Shown here: positions 1 to 5,487 of the stretch, piece by piece
How positions within the stretch are numbered: the stretch's first letter is position 1
Layout of the letters: each line of letters starts with the position of its first letter
Assembly: GCA_030627405.1 (NCBI GenBank)
Contig: DAOUSD010000147.1
Span: 1-5,487, forward strand
Direction: 5' to 3'
Length of the DNA stretch: 5,487 nucleotides
Source: Deltaproteobacteria bacterium
GTDB lineage: Bacteria; Desulfobacterota; Desulfobacteria; Desulfobacterales; ETH-SRB1
Position numbers and translations under genes: made by a program
Notes under the pieces: model-generated
The model's database searches: none
What the model was told of the DNA's origin: nothing
Seen by the model: the letters and a program-made list of their open reading frames with translations, nothing else

Positions 1-557
1 AATTTTCCGCTTAACTCACGATAATCCATATATAAGATCTTAATCTTATCCTCCAGCCCTAATTCCTTTATTTTATTGCCGGCATATTCGTATTGATTTT
101 GTGAAAGCGTATTTCCAACTCCTGTTATTCCATAATTCTGTGCGGCATAGATGAGCATTCCTCCCCAACCACAGCCTATATCAAGCAGTGATTCACCAGG
201 ACTCAATAAAAGTTTCCGGCATACATGCTCATATTTGCTCAATTGCGCTTCTTCCAGAGAATCATCTTTACTTTTATAGTATGCACAGGAGTAACTCATT
301 GTCTTATCAAGATAAAGCGAATAAAATTCATTGCCTTTATCATAATGGTAAGAAATATTTTTTGATGCGATTTTTAATGTATCGCTGTTGAGAAGCGCAA
401 GCATAAAAAAACGTATTTTTTGCCAGGAACTCAGCCGGGAATCATCAAAATTAATTAAAAAACCAAGACGAAGAAGTTCCTGCAGATCGTTTTCAATTTC
501 TATATCTCCCTTCATATATGATTCTCCAAAGCCGACATAACCATCTCTGAGAATCAT
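1..557 (-). CDS. Cyclopropane-fatty-acyl-phospholipid synthase family SAM-dependent methyltransferase (5' part; runs off the left edge)
   Basis: This is the N-terminal 185 residues of a CFA-synthase family protein, whose members usually have about 290-420 residues. The family transfers the methyl group of S-adenosylmethionine to the double bond of unsaturated phospholipid acyl chains, making cyclopropane or methyl-branched chains at the cytoplasmic membrane face. Seen here: GFGESYMKGD (residues 9-18), the family block YHYDKGN...MSYSCAYY (70-94), EEAQLSKYE (102-110), the SAM-binding motif LLDIGCGWGG (124-133) followed by a TLSQNQ segment (150-155), and MDYREL near the edge. C91 in SCAYY aligns with the E. 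coli Cfa cysteine that helps bind the active-site bicarbonate. ATG at 557 is the first standard start after an in-frame TGA at 609-611, but it has no clear Shine-Dalgarno. Met15 (515) has GGAG eight bases upstream and is an alternative. Long-type CFA synthases carry about 40 more residues before GESYM, so this N-terminus is short. Related methyltransferases with other products cannot be excluded. Confidence 0.88.
   Translation of the reverse strand, partial: MILRDGYVGFGESYMKGDIEIENDLQELLRLGFLINFDDSRLSSWQKIRFFMLALLNSDTLKIASKNISYHYDKGNEFYSLYLDKTMSYSCAYYKSKDDSLEEAQLSKYEHVCRKLLLSPGESLLDIGCGWGGMLIYAAQNYGITGVGNTLSQNQYEYAGNKIKELGLEDKIKILYMDYRELSGK
524..527 (-). promoter_or_regulatory. Possible Shine-Dalgarno (GGAG) for an internal start of the CFA-like gene
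   Basis: GGAG lies eight bases before the ATG of Met15 (513-515). It is the only good ribosome-binding site near the gene start, because the ATG at 557 is preceded by CCAAAAAGCGCCAAA with no purine-rich SD. Starting here would cut through the conserved GESYM motif. Against it, the codons before Met15 look like real family sequence. The site matters only because it makes the true start uncertain. Confidence 0.3.
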
Positions 558-672
558 TTTGGCGCTTTTTGGTGGAAAAGCAGATGCAGTGATCGCTGTT
601 TTAATGAATCAAAAACTTAATAAAATTATATTAAAATCAAATTTACATGTCAAGCAGGGTCTTAACTTAGGT
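558..672. other. Intergenic region between the RND permease gene and the CFA-like gene
   Basis: This is a 115-base AT-rich gap. It contains the sigma-70 type promoter described separately, then about 61 bases of predicted untranslated leader up to the ATG at 557. I see no GC-rich hairpin followed by a T-run, so no intrinsic terminator for the pump operon. An in-frame TGA at 609-611 closes the CFA-like reading frame. The codons between it and ATG 557 contain no ATG, GTG or TTG start in frame. Confidence 0.8.
618..653 (-). promoter_or_regulatory. Perfect-consensus sigma-70 type promoter for the CFA-like gene
   Basis: Read on the minus strand, the -35 box TTGACA (653-648) and the -10 box TATAAT (630-625) are both exact consensus, separated by exactly 17 bases (647-631). 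The predicted transcription start is near 618, giving a leader of about 61 bases before the ATG at 557. There is no extended -10 TG and no clear AT-rich UP element upstream of the -35. The position, just after the permease stop and pointing at the next gene, supports a real promoter. The -35 box lies in an imperfect dyad (642-653, TTGACATGTAAA) that might bind a repressor, which is only a suggestion. Confidence 0.75.
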
Positions 673-3600
673 TTAATTGTTCAAATACTTTTTTCTATAA
701 AGAGAAAAGTATGCAACCGGGACTATTATAAGCGTAAAAATTGTGGATGCACAAAGTCCAAAAATCAGAGCCCAGGCAAGGCCTGAGAAAACCGGATCCA
801 GTGTAATGGGCCAGGCGCCAATGGCAGTTGTGCAAGCTGTAAGTAATATAGGACGTATCCTGATTGCCCCACTTCGGAGAATAGCTTCTTTTAAAGCTAT
901 GCCTTCATTAAGAGCGTTTTTAATAAAATCAATCAGAACAAGGGAGTTTCTTATTACAATTCCACCAAGAGCTATCATGCCTATCATGCTTGTTGCGGTA
1001 AAGAAAACAGGGTTGAAGAAGCCGCCCACCTGTTCTCCGGTGAAAATATTCAGCAGCCAGAATCCCGGCATAATGCCCAGAAGCGTAAGTGGTATTGACA
1101 TCATAATCAATATTGGCATGGAAAATGAATTAGTTTCCATTATAAGAAGAATATAGATTCCTGTCAGAGCTGCCGCAAATGCTATGCCCATATCTCTGAA
1201 TACCCTGAGAGTTATCTTCCATTCGCCTTCACCTGCCCATTTTACCCTGATTCCCGGCGGCGGCGGAGTTTGTTTAAGTTTTTTCTGCATATCAAGAACA
1301 GCTTCGCCGGGAGCTCTGCCTGCCATTTCTCCCGTAACATATACCACGCGTTCAAGGTTTTTATGATAAACAGGCTGATCTTCAGATATGTAAACTATCT
1401 TTACAAGTTCCGCCAGAGAAACCATTTTGCCGGTATTTGTTTTGAGCGGTATTTGTGATAAAGAAATAATCCCCGATCTATTTTTTCGTGGTAAAATTAT
1501 TTTTATACTTAGAGGCTGCCTTTCTTCAGAAGTATGTATTGTGGCAGGCGTAGCACCTCCTATCGCTATTTTCAAAGTTTGAATAATTTCATTCGTGGAG
1601 ACTCCGTGAAGAGCAGCCTTTTCCTTGTCAATAATAAAATCTATCTTGTTGCGTCTGGCTTCAACTGTGTCGTCAATATCCACCACAAAAGGCTCTGCCG
1701 CCATTAAATTTTTTATATGTTCCGCTCCTTCTATGATTTGATCATAAGAACGGTCAGGGGAGCCATAGATTTCAGCCACAATTGTCGAAAGCACAGGGGG
1801 GCCGGGAGGGACTTCAACAATTTTGATTGCTGCATAGTTGGCTTTTGCAATGTCTTCGAGTTCCTTTCTAAGCCGGAGAACAATAGCATGGCTTTGTTGC
1901 TTCCGTTTATTTTTTTCAGCGAGATTTATACGGATATCTGCAAGGTGGCTTCCTTTCCTCAGGTAATAGTGACGAACCATGCCGTTGAAATCCATGGGAG
2001 ACGAATTTCCTACATAGGACACAAAGCTGGTAATTTCAGGGATTTCTCTGAGAAAGTCTTCAAATGACCGTACAACATTATTGGTGGTTTCAAGTGTAGT
2101 TCCTTCCGGCATGTCAATAACTATCTGAAATTCATTTTTGTTATCAAAAGGAAGTATTTTCAAGGGCACGAGTCGGAAAACAGCAAGACCTGTAGATACT
2201 AAAAGGAGAAAAATAATAGCAGCCAGAAGCATGTATCTTTTGCTTTTTGATTTGAGAAAAGGAGATACGATTTTGCGGTAGATTTGACCGATCCATACAT
2301 TTATACCTTTATCATGATTTGGCTTTATCTGATTTGTTGCCGAGTTGGTCATCTTGCGGATATTCATATTTTTCAGCAACAGGTGTGTTAACCACGGCAC
2401 AATGGTAAGCGCACAGAGAGTTGAAAATGTTACTGTAAGGGGAACATTTGCTGCCATTGGAGCCATATACGGTCCCATCATTCCTGTAATGAAAAACAGG
2501 GGTAGAAATGAGATTATTATGGCGAGTGTGGACATTATTACCGGAGGAAGCACTTCATTAACGGCAAATAGCGTTGCTGAAAATGCTTTACGCTTGCCCA
2601 TCAAAATATGGCGCTGTATGTTGTCTACGTTTGTAATAGGATCATCAACTACAAGTCCCAGGGAGAGTATAAGAGCAAAAAGGGTAACCCTGTTAATTGT
2701 ATATCCGAATAGATAATTGACAAAAAGAGCAAGAGAAAAGCTGACAGGTACGGCAAGTGCAACCACCAGCGCTTCACGCCATCCAAGAGTGATAGCTAAA
2801 AGTATAATAACGGAAATAATTGCAAAAGCCAGCGAACCTAAGAGGCCATTTACCTTTTGCCCGGCAGTTTTACCGTAGTTGCGAATTACTTCAACATTAA
2901 CGCCATCGGGAATAGTGCTTTTTTTCAATTCTTCAAGCTTGACCAGGATATTTTCGGAGACAGAGACGGCATTGGTCCCTTTTTTCTTGGCAAGGGCGAG
3001 TGTGACGGCCGGGAATGAAAAAGGGGTATTTTCTTTATTGTGAGTTTTACGATAGAAATTTGAGTAACCGATTCTCGAGTAAGACTCTGATTCTTCCGGG
3101 CCGTCGAATATATTTGCAATATCTCGCAAATATACCGGACGTCCATTATGAACTCCAACCATAAGTGATGAAACTTCATTTGAAGATGAAAGGAAAGATT
3201 TGCTTGTTACTGTAACTTCTTTATTAAAGCGGGAAAATTTACCTGCTGTAACAGAAGCATCCGCTCCCTGGAGAGTTCTTTGCACTTCAAGTAAAGATAC
3301 TCCAAGACCTGACATGCGTTCAGGTAAGAGTTCAATGCGTATCTCTCGTTTGCGGCCACCAACAATTTCAGTCCTTGAAATGTCCTTTACCTTTGAAAGC
3401 CTTGATAATACTTCCTCACCGATTCTGCGAAGTTCATAATCATCATAACGATCTGAATAAAGACTTATATTTACAATGGGGACGTCGTCTATTTCGACTG
3501 GTTTTATCACCCATCCCTTAACAATCGGGGGAGCGGCGTCAATATTCATTGTAATCTTATTATGGAGTTTTACCAGCGAATTTTCCCTGTCTTCTCCTAC

Positions 3601-3921
3601 ATAAAATCTGACTGTAACGATTGCCATGTCCTCACGGGACATCGAATATACGTATTCAACGCCGTCAATCTGCCATAAAAGGCGTTCCAGGGGCGTTGCA
3701 ACAAGTTTTTCTATTTCGGTTGCATTTGAGCCGGGAGCATATACATAAACATCCGCCAGGGGAACTACTATCTGTGGTTCTTCTTCCTTGGGTGTGACCA
3801 GAATAGCTGAAATTCCGAGGCACAGAGATAAGATCAGCAGGATGATTGAGAGATGTGAGGAAATAGATCTTCTGACAATACGTGCGATAAAACCGCTCGG
3901 AGCAGATTCGTTTTCCGGCAT
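673..3921 (-). CDS. RND-family efflux pump permease (HAE1/AcrB type inner-membrane proton/drug antiporter)
   Basis: A complete 1082-residue protein, normal for RND permeases (about 1020-1080). It should form an inner-membrane trimer that exports substrates using the proton gradient, together with the adaptor and channel encoded just upstream. The architecture is visible: TM1 about 23-43, a large periplasmic region 44-357, TM2-TM6 about 358-515, TM7 about 563-585, a second periplasmic region 586-908, and TM8-TM12 about 909-1075. TM4 carries the proton-relay pair D426-D427 in GLVVDDPITNVDN. R1021 and T1028 (RIRPILLT) match AcrB R971 and T978. The AcrB K940 position is Arg (R991, in GIVIRNSLVLIDF). 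The motifs TPKEEEPQI (43-51), SSPMDFNGMVRHYYLR (640-655) and VPPGPPVLSTIVAEIYG (704-720) place it in a recurring proteobacterial subclade rather than with AcrB itself. It lacks a basis for naming a substrate. The start at 3921 is supported by GGGAGG nine bases upstream. No frameshift or truncation is seen. Confidence 0.96.
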   Translation of the reverse strand: MPENESAPSGFIARIVRRSISSHLSIILLILSLCLGISAILVTPKEEEPQIVVPLADVYVYAPGSNATEIEKLVATPLERLLWQIDGVEYVYSMSREDMAIVTVRFYVGEDRENSLVKLHNKITMNIDAAPPIVKGWVIKPVEIDDVPIVNISLYSDRYDDYELRRIGEEVLSRLSKVKDISRTEIVGGRKREIRIELLPERMSGLGVSLLEVQRTLQGADASVTAGKFSRFNKEVTVTSKSFLSSSNEVSSLMVGVHNGRPVYLRDIANIFDGPEESESYSRIGYSNFYRKTHNKENTPFSFPAVTLALAKKKGTNAVSVSENILVKLEELKKSTIPDGVNVEVIRNYGKTAGQKVNGLLGSLAFAIISVIILLAITLGWREALVVALAVPVSFSLALFVNYLFGYTINRVTLFALILSLGLVVDDPITNVDNIQRHILMGKRKAFSATLFAVNEVLPPVIMSTLAIIISFLPLFFITGMMGPYMAPMAANVPLTVTFSTLCALTIVPWLTHLLLKNMNIRKMTNSATNQIKPNHDKGINVWIGQIYRKIVSPFLKSKSKRYMLLAAIIFLLLVSTGLAVFRLVPLKILPFDNKNEFQIVIDMPEGTTLETTNNVVRSFEDFLREIPEITSFVSYVGNSSPMDFNGMVRHYYLRKGSHLADIRINLAEKNKRKQQSHAIVLRLRKELEDIAKANYAAIKIVEVPPGPPVLSTIVAEIYGSPDRSYDQIIEGAEHIKNLMAAEPFVVDIDDTVEARRNKIDFIIDKEKAALHGVSTNEIIQTLKIAIGGATPATIHTSEERQPLSIKIILPRKNRSGIISLSQIPLKTNTGKMVSLAELVKIVYISEDQPVYHKNLERVVYVTGEMAGRAPGEAVLDMQKKLKQTPPPPGIRVKWAGEGEWKITLRVFRDMGIAFAAALTGIYILLIMETNSFSMPILIMMSIPLTLLGIMPGFWLLNIFTGEQVGGFFNPVFFTATSMIGMIALGGIVIRNSLVLIDFIKNALNEGIALKEAILRSGAIRIRPILLTACTTAIGAWPITLDPVFSGLAWALIFGLCASTIFTLIIVPVAYFSLYRKKYLNN

Positions 3922-3925
3922 TAAG

Positions 3926-5065
3926 TTATTCCTCCCAGCCTATTGTCTCCTCTCCTGACAGTCCGGAGAGGACTTCGACCTTATCACCAAAAGTTTTACC
4001 GGTTTTAATAAAACGTGTCTTCCAGGAATTATTTTCCTTTACTGTAACCAGTTCAAGCTGTCCTATATTACGAACGGCAATTTTTGGTATAACAACAACC
4101 TGGAGGTCTTTAACAGGGATGTGCAGTTTTCCGAACATGCCGGGATATATTCCGGATATATGCGGCAATAATGCCTTTACAAGAAAAGTTCGTGTTTGCG
4201 GATCAGCATAAGGGACAATCTCCTCAACCGTTGCCGTTGCTGTTTCATTCAAAGTATTTATTGTTACTTTAAGAGATGTTCCGGGCTGAATCTTTCTGAT
4301 CAGTCCTTCACGTACATATGCTTCAAGCCTGAGCGAGCCGGTAGTTTGCAGTATAATTAAAGGCTTCCCGGGTAAAGCTAAATCTCCTTGTTCAACAAGA
4401 CGTTCTAAAACTTTACCGCTTTCAGGTGCTCTTATCTCTGTGTATCCAAGTGCTATTCCCGCCTCCTTTACGATTTCTTCCGCCTGTTTTATTCCGGATT
4501 CTGAAGCTGACAAAGCTTCTTTAGCTCTATTTAAAGTCGCCTTTGCCTGAAGGTATGCTGATTCGGCTTTTTCCATATCTTGAGGGGTAGCTGCCTGGGA
4601 TTCAAAATAAATTTTTGTACGCTTATAATCAGATTCAGCTTCTGTAAATGCCGCCCCGGCGGCTATTATTGTCTGCTTTGCCTGTTTTTTTTCTGATATG
4701 GCTGTTTTTAAGGTTTGTTTTGCCTGATCAAGACGTGACATTAGTTGTCTGTTATCTAAAGATACTAAAAGCTGACTTTTAAAAACCTTGTCGCCTGGTC
4801 TGACCTTGACATCAAGAACCTGAGCAGTTACCTGTGATTCAATACTCGCTTCTGTAACAGGGCGCACTGTTCCAACAGCTTCATAGCATTCAGTTATAGT
4901 CCGGACAGATGCCTGCCCGGTTTTTTTCGGTGTTTCATCATTTTTTGATGCAGCCTGAAACTTGCCCGGCGCAATTTTTGTGCTTGAAATGAATTTAACA
5001 GCAAAGAAAACTAAAATTAAACTGACGGAACACAACAATATTATTATAATTTTTTTGTTTTTCAT
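3926..5065 (-). CDS. RND efflux pump periplasmic adaptor subunit (membrane fusion protein, HlyD/AcrA type)
   Basis: A complete 379-residue adaptor, a typical length. It would sit in the periplasm and link the RND permease to the outer-membrane channel. Residues 5-27 form a hydrophobic N-terminal segment after a Lys-rich start (MKNKK), acting as a signal or membrane anchor. The Cys at 12 is preceded by ILL, not a lipobox, so a lipoprotein is unlikely. The first half of the split lipoyl domain is near 72-105 (IESQVTAQVLDVKVRPGDKV), and the second is at 208-240 (YTEIRAPESGKVLERLVEQGD). Between them, 106-203 is an Ala/Lys/Glu-rich alpha-helical hairpin that should contact the channel. Beta-barrel and membrane-proximal domains follow (about 244-379), including PYADPQTRTFLVKA (285-298) and YPGMFGKLHIPV (307-318), both typical of RND adaptors. 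Its ATG overlaps the channel-gene stop (ATGA). A weak purine-rich stretch (AAGGTGG) lies about 13 bases upstream, so translational coupling is likely. Confidence 0.95.
   Translation of the reverse strand: MKNKKIIIILLCSVSLILVFFAVKFISSTKIAPGKFQAASKNDETPKKTGQASVRTITECYEAVGTVRPVTEASIESQVTAQVLDVKVRPGDKVFKSQLLVSLDNRQLMSRLDQAKQTLKTAISEKKQAKQTIIAAGAAFTEAESDYKRTKIYFESQAATPQDMEKAESAYLQAKATLNRAKEALSASESGIKQAEEIVKEAGIALGYTEIRAPESGKVLERLVEQGDLALPGKPLIILQTTGSLRLEAYVREGLIRKIQPGTSLKVTINTLNETATATVEEIVPYADPQTRTFLVKALLPHISGIYPGMFGKLHIPVKDLQVVVIPKIAVRNIGQLELVTVKENNSWKTRFIKTGKTFGDKVEVLSGLSGEETIGWEE
3931..3936 (-). promoter_or_regulatory. Shine-Dalgarno of the permease gene, inside the end of the adaptor gene
   Basis: GGGAGG lies nine bases before the permease ATG (3921-3919) and is made from the last Trp-Glu-Glu codons of the adaptor. 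This strong site fixes the permease start. It also implies that ribosomes ending the adaptor can begin the permease at once, as expected for subunits of one complex. Confidence 0.8.
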
Positions 5066-5487
5066 GGTGTGAATTTATCCACCTTCCCCCAGTAACCTAT
5101 CGCTCTGCCGATATCCGCGAGTGCCTTTTCCCTGTCATAATAAGCTGCTGTGGTTCTGGTTTTTGCTCGATTAAACGCAAGCTCGGCTTCAAAGTATCGT
5201 GTTATGGCAGCAGCACCGCCTTCATATTGTTTCCTGACAAGCTTAAAAGATTCTTCAGCCATGGCCACGCTTCTTTCCGCTACTTCGAGCCTGGCCTTTG
5301 CTTCCGCCAATTTCAGGTATGCATTTTTAACATCAAGCTTTACAGATAGTCTGGTTTTGAGATCTGCCGCCAGCATTTCTTCAAGCCTGGCTTTTGCTCT
5401 TTCCTCTTCTGCTTTTGTGCTAAAACCCGTGAATATGTCCCAGTTAAATATGACTGCCGCAGTCCAGTTGTCTCTTGAGTCATTGTA
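5062..5487 (-). CDS. TolC-like outer-membrane efflux protein (OEP family), C-terminal part; 5' end beyond the window
   Basis: The last 141 residues of an outer-membrane channel subunit are present, and the frame is open to the right edge. An apparent start at ATG 5376 is internal, because the 37 codons upstream are clearly family sequence (NWTAAVIFNWDIFTGF, then a charged helix). OEP proteins form trimeric alpha-barrel tunnels through periplasm and outer membrane that discharge substrate from RND pumps. The visible part is the second repeat of the family: a strand-like WDIFTGF segment, a long Ala/Glu/Lys helix with LDVKNAYLKLAEAKARLEVAE, the typical QYEGGAAAITRYFEAELAFNRAKT block, and a closing AIGYW segment before the end. 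Family members have about 400-480 residues, so roughly two thirds of the gene is outside. As first visible gene of the operon, it precedes the adaptor with a 4-base overlap. The operon promoter lies outside the window. Confidence 0.9.
   Translation of the reverse strand, partial: YNDSRDNWTAAVIFNWDIFTGFSTKAEEERAKARLEEMLAADLKTRLSVKLDVKNAYLKLAEAKARLEVAERSVAMAEESFKLVRKQYEGGAAAITRYFEAELAFNRAKTRTTAAYYDREKALADIGRAIGYWGKVDKFTP

Noticed and set aside
188..391. Plus-strand 67-codon open frame opposite the CFA-like gene
   Set aside because: The opposite strand carries clear CFA-synthase motifs (YHYDKGN, MSYSCAYY) over the same bases, so this frame is a shadow.
559..786. Plus-strand 75-codon open frame crossing the intergenic gap
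   Set aside because: It runs across the minus-strand promoter and into the antisense of the permease end, with a low-complexity Lys/Asn-rich translation and no recognisable domain.
2345..2716. Plus-strand open frame of 123 codons, and others at 743-1156, 1717-2067, 1184-1366, 1270-1458 and 3200-3439
   Set aside because: All lie opposite the well-supported RND permease gene, have no family-like composition or motif I recognise, and are explained as antisense shadows of its codons.
2925..3179. Minus-strand 84-codon open frame inside the permease gene
   Set aside because: It overlaps the permease in another frame on the same strand, while the permease frame is intact and conserved across the stretch; no sign of a programmed frameshift.
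5030..5032. Cys12 of the adaptor as a lipoprotein attachment site
   Set aside because: The residues before it are ILL, lacking the small residue needed at -1 of a lipobox, and the cysteine lies inside the hydrophobic segment.
5062..5376. A complete 104-residue gene starting at ATG 5376
   Set aside because: The frame continues upstream to the window edge with typical OEP sequence (WDIFTGF), so this ATG is internal to a longer channel gene.

Overview
The window reads almost entirely on the minus strand and looks like ordinary chromosomal sequence from a Gram-negative bacterium. It encodes the three parts of a tripartite efflux pump that spans inner membrane, periplasm and outer membrane. Downstream is the 5' part of a cyclopropane-fatty-acyl-phospholipid synthase family gene. 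Base composition is moderate to AT-rich. The protein style (Lys- and Ile-rich, RND permease with a 'PKEEEPQI' N-terminal motif) would suit a Desulfobacterota-like or other anaerobic proteobacterial host. That assignment is an impression, not something the sequence proves.

Layout in transcription order, from high to low coordinates. (1) 5487-5062: C-terminal 141 residues of a TolC/OEP-family outer-membrane channel, cut by the window edge. (2) 5065-3926: a complete periplasmic adaptor (membrane fusion protein, 379 aa), overlapping the channel gene by 4 bases (ATGA). (3) 3921-673: a complete RND permease of the HAE1/AcrB type (1082 aa), starting 4 bases after the adaptor stop, with its Shine-Dalgarno inside the last adaptor codons. 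These three form one tight operon. (4) 672-558: a 115-base AT-rich gap with no visible terminator. It holds a perfect-consensus sigma-70 type promoter (TTGACA, 17-base spacer, TATAAT) pointing at the next gene. (5) 557-1: N-terminal part (185 codons visible) of the CFA-synthase-like SAM-dependent methyltransferase, which runs off the left edge.

The pump genes should work together. The permease takes substrate from the inner membrane or periplasm using the proton gradient, the adaptor bridges it to the channel, and the channel opens across the outer membrane. The substrate cannot be told from the sequence. The methyltransferase probably modifies acyl chains of membrane phospholipids. It has its own promoter, so it may be only a neighbour of the pump, although read-through from the pump operon is possible.

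I found no RNA gene, mobile element, CRISPR array or new system. The points most worth a second look are the perfect promoter, the short and uncertain N-terminus of the methyltransferase, and an arginine in place of the usual lysine in the permease proton relay. The plus-strand open frames lie inside these genes as shadows.
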